In this document: positions 41,987-51,483 of the stretch, in pieces
Position numbering within the stretch: the first letter of the stretch is position 1
Layout of the letters: each line of letters begins with the position of its first letter
Assembly (NCBI GenBank): GCA_900543025.1
Contig: UQPP01000005.1
Coordinates: forward strand, 13,532-77,531
DNA from: an uncultured Collinsella sp.
GTDB lineage: Bacteria; Actinomycetota; Coriobacteriia; Coriobacteriales; Coriobacteriaceae
Reading direction: 5' to 3'
Length of the DNA: 64,000 bases
The notes under the pieces: model-generated
Databases searched by the model: none
What the model was told of the DNA's origin: nothing
Seen by the model: the letters and a program-made list of their open reading frames with translations, nothing else
Translations under genes and position numbers: made by a program

Positions 41987-42146
41987 GCCACGAAACCGGC
42001 CCATCTACTACGTTTAGCCCCTTACCCCCAACCATGCCGAAAAGCGCAAAAACAAAACCGCAGGTAGAACGCCTGCGGTTTTGTTCAAAACGAAGGTATG
42101 GTCAGGGGTATTGAGTCAAACGTAGTAGATGGGCCGATTTCGTGGC
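41987..42146. repeat. 160-bp palindromic element, type D, cluster 3
   Basis: It has the same ends and length as 35176-35335, and the same internal orientation. The centre carries ACCGCAGGTAGAACGCCTGCGGT. It lies with the type C copy at 42240 in the 603-bp gap 41850-42452, joined by a GGGGACGGAGGAAAACGG tag at about 42168. Nothing else is seen in that gap beyond the adhesin terminators. Confidence 0.9.
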
Positions 42147-42239
42147 GGGCGGTTTCGGCTGATCCCTTGGGGACGGAGGAAAACGGCTCATTTTGGTCCC
42201 GCGAGGCTGGCGGAGACACTCGTGCAGGGCCGCCCGAAC

Positions 42240-42391
42240 AAAACTATGCCGGTTTACGGGGCTGAGTTACGAGTCCCCAACCATGCCGATATTCGTGAAA
42301 ATAAAACCGCAGGTAGACGAGCCGTCATTTTGCAGAAAACGCGGGTATGGATGGGGGTCCTGAGTCTGGCCCCGTAAACCGGCATAGTTTT
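42240..42391. repeat. 152-bp palindromic element, type C, cluster 3
   Basis: AAAACTATGCCGGTTTACGG and GGC at 42240-42262 are mirrored at 42369-42391, with one further mismatch at the inner end. The length is identical to the 34930-35081 copy. Confidence 0.9.
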
Positions 42392-42452
42392 GAAATGGCA
42401 TTAAATCGGCAGCAGCCATTTTGCTATGCCGGGGCGGTCGGTCGTTGGGTAA

Positions 42453-43082
42453 TTACCCTCGCAGGTAGGCGATGGCGATCTGCGTGCGGTTGCGCAGGCC
42501 CATTTTGGCAAGGATCGAGCTGATGTGGTTGCGTACGGTGCCTTCGCCCATGTAGGCGGTGGCGGCAATTTCCTTGTTGTCGAGGCCGCGGGCGATGAGC
42601 TCGGCGACTTCGAACTCGCGGTCGGTCAGGCTGACAAAGGCCGCGGGCCGGCGGGCCGTGCCGGCCTCGACGCCCGCCCCATCAAAGTTGATATCCTCGA
42701 TCGCCTTGCCCTCGAGCACGCGTTTGCCGCTCATGACCTGCGCCAACGCTGGCGGAATGGCGGCGACATCGGTTTTGATCAGATAGCCGCGGGCACCCAG
42801 CTTGAGCGCCGACACAATGTACTCGTCATCCGAGAATGTCGTCAGAAACACCACGCGCGCCGCAGGGTCGCGCCCGAGGATCTCGCGTGCCGCCGATAGG
42901 CCGTCGCGTCCCGGCATCTGGATGTCGAGCAGTGCGATATCGGGTGCGTGCTCGGCGTAGAGCGCCACCGCATCGTTGCCGTTGGCGCCGGTGCCCACCA
43001 CCTCGATCTGCGGCTGGGCGCCCAGGATAATCTTGAGCGAATCGACCACCAAGCGGTCGTCGTCGACAACAATAAGCCTCAT
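42453..43082 (-). CDS. NarL/LuxR-family response regulator
   Basis: This 209-residue regulator has an N-terminal receiver domain (LIVVDDDRLVVDSL with the acidic pocket, phospho-acceptor Asp in ALLDIQMPGRDG, and Lys in YLIKTD) and a C-terminal LuxR-type helix-turn-helix (SLTDREFEVAELIARGLDNKEIAATAYMGEGTVRNHISSIL). It is phosphorylated by the kinase encoded immediately upstream, with which it overlaps by 4 bp. The likely target is the divergent ABC exporter operon starting at 44424, a common arrangement, but this is inferred from position only. Confidence 0.94.
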   Translation of the reverse strand: MRLIVVDDDRLVVDSLKIILGAQPQIEVVGTGANGNDAVALYAEHAPDIALLDIQMPGRDGLSAAREILGRDPAARVVFLTTFSDDEYIVSALKLGARGYLIKTDVAAIPPALAQVMSGKRVLEGKAIEDINFDGAGVEAGTARRPAAFVSLTDREFEVAELIARGLDNKEIAATAYMGEGTVRNHISSILAKMGLRNRTQIAIAYLRG

Positions 43083-44224
43083 CGGCCCTCATCTCCTTGC
43101 GGTTTGGGAACGGTGGCAAACACGCGCCAGCCGCCGGCGCCGGCACGCGGACCGGCGGTGAAGGTGCCGTCAAGCGCCTCGACGCGCTCGCGCATGGAGG
43201 CGAGCCCCATGCCTTCTGCGACGTTGCTGCTGCTCGCCGGGGTCGCGTCCACGCCATCATCGGTAACGATGAGCTGGTAAAACGACGGATGCTCCATGCA
43301 CCGCACGGTAATGGTTTTGGCATGGGCGTGGCGCATGGCGTTGGAAAGCGCCTCGCGCAGGACCGCCGCAAAGCAGTTGGCGACATTTGCGGACGCATGC
43401 TCGGCCAAAACTTCAAGCTCAATCTGCGGGCCGCCGTCCGAGCGCGCGCCTTCAACAATGCGTTCGAGCTGCACGGAAAGGTCGACGGCGTTGTCGTTGA
43501 GCGCGTGGACGCTGGCGCGCACAAGCTGGAGCGCCTCGTCAACCGTGCGTTTAACGTCGGCGAAATCGGCGGCGACGCCAGGCTCGTCGGCGTGGACCAC
43601 GCGTAGGGCTTCGGCCTGCAGTGAGGCGCGCGTGAGCTGGTGCCCGACGTTATCGTGGATCTCGCGCGCGATGCGGGCGCGTTCGGCGAGCGTCGCGAGC
43701 TCGACTTCGTAGTCCTGGCGGTCGGCGAGGTCGCGGTTGCGCGCCTCGAGTGCCAGGGCGCGTTCTTGCAGCTTGTCGCGGGTGCGACGCATGCGTTCCT
43801 GTTCGCGCTCCAGCTGCGCGGTGCGCAGCGACAGCAACGTGGCGGCGACCGAAAGGATGGCGGTTAGCAGCAGCGTTCGGGTGGTGAGCGCGCCGCCGCG
43901 AAGGTCCGCGACAAGCGCGCAGACAAACACGGCGCCAATCGCCAGCGCGGGCCAGATGCGTTCACGGCGCACGCGTCGCGCGATGTCATAGAGGGCGAGA
44001 GGCGCAAACGGCACAAACGGCGGCACGAAGACAGCCGCGATGATGTAAACGTAACTTGCGGTCTTGCTTGCGCGGCGCGTGCGTTCCCCCTGTGCGACCT
44101 CGGCCAGTGAGGTGGCAATAACGCCAAGGCAAAACGCCGCAACCAGACGAGCGTCCACAGCAAGGCCCGTGGCGGCTGCGATACAGCACGCCAGCACGAT
44201 CGATTTGTCGAATAGCCTGTTCAT
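43079..44224 (-). CDS. Sensor histidine kinase (HisKA_3 type)
   Basis: This 381-residue membrane kinase has about five N-terminal transmembrane segments (residues 5-130) with little extracellular loop. A coiled-coil linker rich in Glu/Arg follows, then the dimerisation/phospho-acceptor helix AREIHDNVGHQLTRASLQ, and an HATPase domain with N-box REALSNAMRHAHA and DDGVDATP. It is typical of NarX/DesK-like kinases sensing envelope stress or membrane-active compounds. The ATG at 44224 (MNRLFDKS) fits the first membrane segment. A minus-strand TACAAT ends only 6-7 bp before this ATG, so the mRNA may be leaderless. Confidence 0.92.
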   Translation of the reverse strand: MNRLFDKSIVLACCIAAATGLAVDARLVAAFCLGVIATSLAEVAQGERTRRASKTASYVYIIAAVFVPPFVPFAPLALYDIARRVRRERIWPALAIGAVFVCALVADLRGGALTTRTLLLTAILSVAATLLSLRTAQLEREQERMRRTRDKLQERALALEARNRDLADRQDYEVELATLAERARIAREIHDNVGHQLTRASLQAEALRVVHADEPGVAADFADVKRTVDEALQLVRASVHALNDNAVDLSVQLERIVEGARSDGGPQIELEVLAEHASANVANCFAAVLREALSNAMRHAHAKTITVRCMEHPSFYQLIVTDDGVDATPASSSNVAEGMGLASMRERVEALDGTFTAGPRAGAGGWRVFATVPKPQGDEGR

Positions 44225-44423
44225 ACGGGTATTGTACGCGAAGCTGCGCGTGGTGGAGGGGCCGCCTAGCGCAACCGTGACATTCCTCCCGCACGGTGGG
44301 GCGGTCGCGTCAGCGGGCCACGCGACCGAGCCCCCGCACTCGTGACAAAGCTCACTGGTGCGCGCCGTCCGCTCCTGCGATGATGCAATCGTACCGGGCC
44401 GCAAGCAACAGAAGGGCCGCCTC

Positions 44424-45362
44424 ATGACAGACATCGTCCACGTCGAAAACCTCGTCAAGCGCTATGACGATCTTATCGCGCTCGACCACTTTAACCTGAG
44501 CATCGCCCCCGGCGAGATCTTTGGCCTGCTCGGCCCCAACGGCTCGGGCAAAACCACGTCCATCAACTGTATCCTGCAGCTGCTTGCCTACGACAAAGGC
44601 ACCATCGAGCTCTTTGGCGAGCCCATGACGCCCGCTCGCTACGACCTCAAGCGCCGCATCGGCGTGGTGCCGCAACAGGTGGCGGTGTTCGACGAGCTCA
44701 CCGTGCGCGAGAACATCGACTATTTCTGCAGCCTTTACGTTAGCGACCGCAAGCGCCGCCGCGCGCTGGTGGACGAGGCGATCGACTTTGTCGGCTTGGG
44801 CGACTTTACCAAGTTTCGCCCCGGCAAGCTCTCGGGCGGCCTGGCGCGTCGCCTCAACATCGCCTGCGGCATCGCGCACAAGCCCGAGCTCATCTTCTTT
44901 GACGAGCCCACGGTGGCGGTCGACCCGCAGAGTCGCAACGCCATCCTGGAGGGCATCTGCCGCCTGCGCGACGAGGGCGCCACGGTGGTGTATACCAGCC
45001 ATTATATGGAGGAAGTCGAGCAGATCTGCAGCCGCATCATGATCATGGACGGCGGGCGCGTGCTGGCGCAGGGCACTAACGACGAACTCAAGCGCATGAT
45101 TCAGATGGGCGAGAAGATCGTGATCGAGGTCGGCGAGGTGCCGAGCGCGGCGCTCGGTGCCGTCGCGAGCCTGCCGCATGTCCTGGACCTGTCGGCGACG
45201 GCGGGCCAGCTCACGTTTTCGTGCGAGGCGAGGCCGCATAACCTGACGGACATTCTCGATGCGCTGCGCTCGCATGACGTGGCGCTTGGCCGCATTTATT
45301 CCGAGCCGCCGACCCTCAACGACGTGTTCCTCGAGATCACCGGCCGCGAGCTGCGCGACTAG
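44424..45362 (+). CDS. ABC exporter ATP-binding protein (DrrA/CcmA type)
   Basis: This 312-residue ATPase of a two-permease ABC-2 exporter has Walker A GPNGSGKTT, Q-loop VVPQQVAVFDELT, signature LSGGLARRL, Walker B LIFFDEPTVAVD and H-loop YTSHYMEE. A C-terminal extension of about 90 residues is usual for drug or lipid exporters of this family. The ATG at 44424 follows AGAAGGG. It is divergent from the two-component system genes and heads an operon with two permeases. The substrate is unknown. Confidence 0.93.
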   Translation: MTDIVHVENLVKRYDDLIALDHFNLSIAPGEIFGLLGPNGSGKTTSINCILQLLAYDKGTIELFGEPMTPARYDLKRRIGVVPQQVAVFDELTVRENIDYFCSLYVSDRKRRRALVDEAIDFVGLGDFTKFRPGKLSGGLARRLNIACGIAHKPELIFFDEPTVAVDPQSRNAILEGICRLRDEGATVVYTSHYMEEVEQICSRIMIMDGGRVLAQGTNDELKRMIQMGEKIVIEVGEVPSAALGAVASLPHVLDLSATAGQLTFSCEARPHNLTDILDALRSHDVALGRIYSEPPTLNDVFLEITGRELRD

Positions 45363-45371
45363 GGGGCAGCC

Positions 45372-46559
45372 ATGTTCAACACCATTATTATTACGGTCAA
45401 GACGCTGCTGCGCCGACCGAGTACGTGGGTCTGGGGCGCTCTCTTTCCCATCGCGCTTTCCACGATGTTCATGTTTATGTTTGCGAATCTGAGCTCCGAC
45501 GGCACGGTCGACCCGGTGCCGGTTGCCGTCATAGCGGACGAGGCCTGGGACGCCTCGACCTTTAAGGACGTGGCGACGTCGCTTGCCAAGGAGAGCGACG
45601 ATCAGCTGCTCGAGATTCACGAGTGCGACGACGCAGCCGATGCGAACCGTGCGCTTAAGGCCGGCGAGGTCGCGGGCATCTATACGGTCGACGACGCAGG
45701 CGTACCCAAGCTCACGCTGCTGTCGAGCTACGACAGCTCGCGTGCGTCGTCGGTGCTCACCGACCGCAGCATTTTGGAGACGGTGGCAAGCTCGTATACA
45801 CAAAATGCCGAGCTCATGTCCCAGATTGCCCAGGACAGCCTGGCGGCGCTCGCCGACCCGGAGGCGGTTGCGCGCGCCCTGTCGCTCGAGGGCAGTACCC
45901 GCCGCGTAAGCCTGACACGCAGCACACCCGATGGCACGGTCATCTACTATTACGCGCTCTTTGGCCTGGTGGCGATGATGTCTGCCGAGTTTGCTGCTTT
46001 GAGCGTTGTCGATCTGCAGTCCAATCTGTCGGGCCTCGGCGCGCGTCGCTGCGTGGGCGGTCTTTCCAAGACGGCGTCGCTGGCTGGCATCTTTGTCGGC
46101 TCGTGGCTGGTTTCCTTCGCCTCGATGGCGATCGCAATCGGCTACGTGCGCCTGGTCGTGGGCGTCGACTTTGGCGGGCGCGAGGGGCTGTGTCTGGTGG
46201 GCGGCGCCGCTTCCGCGCTTGCCGCCACGGGCTTGGGGCTCTTTGTGGGCACGCTTCCCGTTAAGGGCGGCAAGGCGTCCAAGTCGGGCATCCTCACGGG
46301 CTTTGCTACCACGTGCGCCCTGTTCTCCGGCCTCTACGGCGAGCCGGCGATGGCGCTTGCCGACGACGTCGCCCGCGCCTGCCCGGCCGAGTGCTGGTTC
46401 AACCCCGTCAAGCTCATCTGCGACATGTTCAATCGCCTGTATTTCTTTGAAGACCTGGGGCCCTTCGCCGTTCGCGCCGGCGCGCTCGTCCTGATGGCGC
46501 TGCTGTTCGTTGCCGCCGCCACGCTGATCTTTGGAAGGAGCCGCTATGAGCACCTTTAA
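45372..46559 (+). CDS. ABC-2 type exporter permease
   Basis: This 395-residue membrane protein has one N-terminal transmembrane helix, a large extracytoplasmic region of about 160 residues (residues 40-200) and five to six C-terminal helices, the ABC2_membrane_3 layout. It begins 9 bp after the ATPase gene and its end overlaps the next gene by 14 bp. It probably pairs with the following permease as a heterodimer. Confidence 0.9.
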   Translation: MFNTIIITVKTLLRRPSTWVWGALFPIALSTMFMFMFANLSSDGTVDPVPVAVIADEAWDASTFKDVATSLAKESDDQLLEIHECDDAADANRALKAGEVAGIYTVDDAGVPKLTLLSSYDSSRASSVLTDRSILETVASSYTQNAELMSQIAQDSLAALADPEAVARALSLEGSTRRVSLTRSTPDGTVIYYYALFGLVAMMSAEFAALSVVDLQSNLSGLGARRCVGGLSKTASLAGIFVGSWLVSFASMAIAIGYVRLVVGVDFGGREGLCLVGGAASALAATGLGLFVGTLPVKGGKASKSGILTGFATTCALFSGLYGEPAMALADDVARACPAECWFNPVKLICDMFNRLYFFEDLGPFAVRAGALVLMALLFVAAATLIFGRSRYEHL

Positions 46560-47751
46560 GACCGCGCTTCGCATGGCGCTGGCGCACCCGTTCTACCTGC
46601 TCATCTATACGGTGTTCATCTCGCTCATGGGCGTATTCATCGCGGCCTCGGTGAGCTGGAACTCGTCGCAGCTTGCCGAGTACGAGCCCTACGACACCAA
46701 CGTGATCGTGGTCGACCGCGACAATAGCGACCTTTCGCGTGCACTTACCAAGCACCTGGGTTCGCGTTTTGAGCTGGTCACGGGCATCGGCGACGATACA
46801 TACGATCTTGCGGACGCGCTCTCCAAGAGCAACAGCGCCAAGGGCAGCGCCGACTGCGTGTTCTTTATCCCGGAGGGGTTTGAGGGCGACCTCGTTGCAG
46901 CCGCCCGTGCGGGGGAGTCCCTACCCAAGCTCGATGTGACCTACGGTGCCGGCACTATGGCGGCGGCGCTTTCGTCTGCCGAGGCCTCGCGCTGGATCTC
47001 GCTCGCGGGCGCTGCAGCCGCACTTGAGCCTGCTGCCTCCAACGGTGACGTCGCCAAGGCTGCCGAACACGCGGCCACCGAGCGTGCCGAGGTCGAGATC
47101 GAGCAGGTCAAGGTCGACTCGACGGCCGCCGCAACGCTCGAGTCTTACTTCAACTTTGGCGCGTACGCGATTATCTCGTCGGTCATCGTGTCGGTGGGCT
47201 TGGTGTTTTCGGGCATGAACGAGCCCGAGCGCGTGCGTCGTATGGATGCCGGCCCAATCTCCGAGCGCCAGCGTTCGCTTGCCGTGTTCGCGGCTGCTGC
47301 AGTGCTCACCGTCTGTATCTGGTTTGTGTCGAGCATGATGGGCGTCGTGGGCTTTGCCGGCGCGGTTGCCGAGGTCGGCGTGGGTCGCGTGTGCCTGGCG
47401 CTGGCGGCGACGTTTGCCCTGGCGTGCACGCCTCTGGCCGTTGGCTTTGCGCTGTCGAGCCTGGGTGCGCGCGAGGAGCTGCTTAACGGTGTGGGCAACC
47501 TGCTCGGCATGCTCATGACGTTTTTGGGCGGCGCTTGGATGCCGCTGTCGCTGATGGGCTCGGCCGTGCAGACGGTGGCGCACTTTGTGCCGACGTATTG
47601 GGTGAACGACGCGATTGGCAAGGCGCTCGCTTCGGATCTGACGTCCACCGTGTTGGGCGACATCGCCTGCGACCTGGGCGTCACCGTGCTCTTCGCCGCC
47701 GCCATTGCCGCCGTAGGCCTGGCCCTCTCACGCGCCAAATCCCGCGCCTAG
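46546..47751 (+). CDS. ABC-2 type exporter permease (second subunit)
   Basis: This 401-residue protein has the same topology as its neighbour: one N-terminal helix (LAHPFYLLIYTVFISLMGVF), an extracytoplasmic domain, then about six helices ending in ALSRAKSRA. The ATG at 46546 has GGAAGGAG in front. An earlier in-frame start at 46531 would deepen the overlap and lacks a binding site. It is the last gene of the exporter operon; about 90 bp separate it from the next transporter. Confidence 0.9.
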   Translation: MSTFKTALRMALAHPFYLLIYTVFISLMGVFIAASVSWNSSQLAEYEPYDTNVIVVDRDNSDLSRALTKHLGSRFELVTGIGDDTYDLADALSKSNSAKGSADCVFFIPEGFEGDLVAAARAGESLPKLDVTYGAGTMAAALSSAEASRWISLAGAAAALEPAASNGDVAKAAEHAATERAEVEIEQVKVDSTAAATLESYFNFGAYAIISSVIVSVGLVFSGMNEPERVRRMDAGPISERQRSLAVFAAAAVLTVCIWFVSSMMGVVGFAGAVAEVGVGRVCLALAATFALACTPLAVGFALSSLGAREELLNGVGNLLGMLMTFLGGAWMPLSLMGSAVQTVAHFVPTYWVNDAIGKALASDLTSTVLGDIACDLGVTVLFAAAIAAVGLALSRAKSRA

Positions 47752-47844
47752 TCTGAAATAAATCCTAGCCCTCGCCCCAAAATAGTTCGCCAAGGTTTAC
47801 TATTACATTCATAAAGTAGCAACAGGCTAACAATGGGGGATAGC

Positions 47845-48558
<714 letters not shown>

Positions 48559-48566
48559 GCGGCGCC

Positions 48567-51233
48567 ATGACACCTCTCGCAAAACGTCTCCCGCGCGAGC
48601 TGCGCCGCAATATCGGCAAGTACCTAGGCATCTTTCTTCTTATGTGCGGATGCATTGCCCTCACCTCGGGCTTTTTGCTCGCGGCGCATTCCATCGGCTG
48701 CCTCATCGACGATATGCGCGACGAGTACACGATTGAGGACGGTCGCGTGACCACGGCCTTTGAGGCCACTGACGACCAGCTTAAGGCCGCCGAGGACGCG
48801 GCCGGCGACGTCGGCGGCGTCACGCTCTACAAGAATTTCTCCATCGACGCCATCATCAAAAAGGCGTCCGGTGACGACGGCACCAAGCGCACGCTGCGCA
48901 CCTATGCGCACCGCACCAAGGTCGATATTGCGTCCTACTGCGAAGGCAGGCAGCCCAAGACGGACGACGAGGTGGCCATCGACCGCGTCTTTGCCGCCAA
49001 CAACGACCTCACCGTGGGCGATAAGGTCGAGCTTGAGGGCCGCACCTACACCATCTGCGGCATCATGACCCAGCCCGATAGCCAGGCGCTGTTCCTCAAC
49101 AATTCGGACTTTACGGTGAACACCATCACCTATGGCGTGGCCGAGGTCACCGACGCCGGCTTTGCCGCGCTCGAGGATGCCGGCGGCGCGCCTGCCTACA
49201 CCTACTCCTTTACCTTTACCGATCGCGACCTCCCCACCGCGGATCGCATCGATGCGGAGCAGGATATGGTCGAGGCGCTGACCGATGCCGATGCGCGCGT
49301 GGACGATCTGGTCGATGCCGATTCCAATCAGGGCATTGGCTATGCGCGCGACGACGTGGACGGCGACTCCATGATGTGGATGACGCTGCTCGACATCATC
49401 ATCGTGATCATGGCGTTTGTCTTTGTGGTCCTTACCGACGCCACCATCGAGGAGGAGAGCGCCATCATCGGCACGCTGCTCGCCAGCGGCTATCGTCGAC
49501 GCGAGATCGTGCTGCACTACCTTGCGCTTCCCGCCATCGTGGGCGTGGTCGCGGCGCTTTTGGGCACTGCGCTCGGCGTTGTGTTCTTTACCGAGCCCAT
49601 GCGTAGCCTCTATTACGGTTCGTACAGCCTGCCGCCCTTCCAGGTGTACTGGAGCTGGGAGATCTTTGTGAAGTGCGCCGTGGTTCCCGCCGCCGCGCTT
49701 ATCCTCATCACGCTGGTGGGCCTGCTTCGCAAAATGGGCAAGACGCCGTTGCAGTTCCTTCGTCACGAGGCGAGCGGCAAATCGGGCACCAAGCGCGGCT
49801 TGCAGCTGCCGGAGCGCATGGGTTTTGTTTCCCGCTTCCGCCTGCGTATCTTCCTGCGCAATCTGGGCAACTTCGCCACGCTCTTCGTGGGCATTGCATT
49901 TGCGTCGCTGCTGCTGCTCTTTGGCCTGGCGATTCTGCCCACGATGACGCACTATGCGGACAACCTCGAGACAGGCCTGGTCGCCGAGCACCAGTACACG
50001 CTCAAGGCGCCGCTGGAGCTCGAGGGTACTGCCGAGGAGCGCGAGCAGTGGTTGGCACTCGAGCGCTTGCAGTCGGTTGACGGCGCACTCCGCACCGCCG
50101 CCCAAGATGCCGATGACGATCTCGACGACGCGGCCGATGCAGCGCAGGCGGCAGCCGATGCCGCGACCGCATCTCCGTCTGCCGAGAGCCTGGCCGCGGC
50201 GCAGGACGCGCTCGCCAAGGTCCAGGACAAGAAGGATGCGCTTTATGCGCGCCTCGATGACCTTGCCGATGCCCTCGACTGCGACCGCGACGAGGCTATC
50301 GACCTGATCGACAAGGCCTCTAAGATCGACACTGACAACGATGATATCCACCCGGTCAATACGACCGACAACGGCGCGGGCGCAATCGCGCAGGCCGAGA
50401 AATATGCCGTTTACCAGCTGCAATACGACCGCGGCGATGGTAATGGCGAGGAGACGATTTCCGTCTACGGCATCTCGCCCGATTCGCGCTATTGGAAAGA
50501 CCTCAACGTTGGCGATGGGCGCGTCGTCTTTGGCGGCGGCCTGCTCGACAAGTTTGGCTGGAGCGAGGGCCAGAAGGTCACGCTCATCGACAAGTACGAG
50601 GGCGAGCATTATTCCCTTGAGTACGCGGGCAAGGACTGTGCCTGGGGTTCCAAGTCGGACATGAATATCTATATGAGTATCGACGACTTTAACGAGCTGT
50701 TCGGCAACGACGCCGCCTACTTTAACGGCTATGTGAGCGACGAGAAGCTCGACCTCGATGCTCGTTACTTTGCCGGCGACACCACGCCCGACGACATGCG
50801 GGCCGTGGGCGACCAGTTCATCGGCATGATGAGCAAAATGATCGGAATGATGATCGGGCTCGCGGTGTTTATCTTCCTGCTGTTTATGTACCTGCTGACC
50901 AAGGCGGTGATCGACCACAGCGCCCGTTCGATCAGCTACATGAAAGTCTTTGGCTATCGCGATAGCGAGATCTCGCATCTGTACATCCGCTCGATCACGC
51001 TGTGCGTGGCGGCGTCGCTCGTGCTGAGCCTGCCGGTCATTATTGGCTCGCTCACGGCCATCTTCCGCTCGATGCTGCTCGCCTACAACGGCAATATCGA
51101 GATCTACGTGCCCGCTTGGTCTATGGCTGCATGCGTCGGCATTGGCTTTGCGACCTACCTGGTCGTGGCGCTGCTACACACGCGCTCCATCAAGCGCTTC
51201 AGTCTGGCCGAAGCCCTCAAAGTCCAAGAGTAG
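48567..51233 (+). CDS. FtsX-like ABC permease, large
   Basis: This 888-residue MacB-type permease has an N-terminal helix (about residues 20-45), an extracytoplasmic MacB core domain (50-265), three helices with the FtsX motif (DIIIVIMAFVFVVLTDATIEEESAIIGTLLASGYRRREIVL), a second extracytoplasmic region, then three C-terminal helices. The second extracytoplasmic region holds an Asp/Ala-rich predicted coiled coil (about residues 506-588). Such pairs move lipoproteins or peptides, or transmit force to surface enzymes, using the ATPase encoded just upstream. The stop TAG coincides with the start of the repeat region at 51231. Confidence 0.9.
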   Translation: MTPLAKRLPRELRRNIGKYLGIFLLMCGCIALTSGFLLAAHSIGCLIDDMRDEYTIEDGRVTTAFEATDDQLKAAEDAAGDVGGVTLYKNFSIDAIIKKASGDDGTKRTLRTYAHRTKVDIASYCEGRQPKTDDEVAIDRVFAANNDLTVGDKVELEGRTYTICGIMTQPDSQALFLNNSDFTVNTITYGVAEVTDAGFAALEDAGGAPAYTYSFTFTDRDLPTADRIDAEQDMVEALTDADARVDDLVDADSNQGIGYARDDVDGDSMMWMTLLDIIIVIMAFVFVVLTDATIEEESAIIGTLLASGYRRREIVLHYLALPAIVGVVAALLGTALGVVFFTEPMRSLYYGSYSLPPFQVYWSWEIFVKCAVVPAAALILITLVGLLRKMGKTPLQFLRHEASGKSGTKRGLQLPERMGFVSRFRLRIFLRNLGNFATLFVGIAFASLLLLFGLAILPTMTHYADNLETGLVAEHQYTLKAPLELEGTAEEREQWLALERLQSVDGALRTAAQDADDDLDDAADAAQAAADAATASPSAESLAAAQDALAKVQDKKDALYARLDDLADALDCDRDEAIDLIDKASKIDTDNDDIHPVNTTDNGAGAIAQAEKYAVYQLQYDRGDGNGEETISVYGISPDSRYWKDLNVGDGRVVFGGGLLDKFGWSEGQKVTLIDKYEGEHYSLEYAGKDCAWGSKSDMNIYMSIDDFNELFGNDAAYFNGYVSDEKLDLDARYFAGDTTPDDMRAVGDQFIGMMSKMIGMMIGLAVFIFLLFMYLLTKAVIDHSARSISYMKVFGYRDSEISHLYIRSITLCVAASLVLSLPVIIGSLTAIFRSMLLAYNGNIEIYVPAWSMAACVGIGFATYLVVALLHTRSIKRFSLAEALKVQE

Positions 51234-51238
51234 TCATC

Positions 51239-51408
51239 GGGGACAGTCTTTGCCGATTCGCCGGCCGTGCTGGCAAGGACTGTCCCCAGCTGCCGGCAGA
51301 AAAGGAATGTCCCTAACTGCCGGGTGGCGAGGCACTCATTTAAGTCCGTCCCCAATGAGTGGTTTCAGTCATTTAAGTCTGTCCCCAATGAGAACGACTA
51401 GGTTTCGC
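51239..51408. repeat. GGGGAC-GTCC repeat block after the FtsX-like gene
   Basis: A 16-bp inverted repeat (GGGGACAGTCTTTGCC at 51239-51254; GGCAAGGACTGTCCCC at 51272-51287, one mismatch) is followed by two direct copies of CATTTAAGTCYGTCCCCAAT (about 51332 and 51369). These are the same words as in the 31-bp palindrome at 4364-4432. Confidence 0.8.
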
Positions 51409-51483
51409 GCTTGACTTCGACCCTACTTCAGCGGGTACCATCCTCTATGTCTGTAACGCCATATAGACCGAGGGGATAGATCT

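Noticed and set aside
48624..50978. Long minus-strand open frame (over 780 codons) opposite the FtsX-like gene
   Set aside because: The plus-strand frame has clear FtsX motifs; the antisense frame is a by-product of high G+C codon usage. The same applies to minus-strand frames opposite 44352-46574 and 25816-27807.
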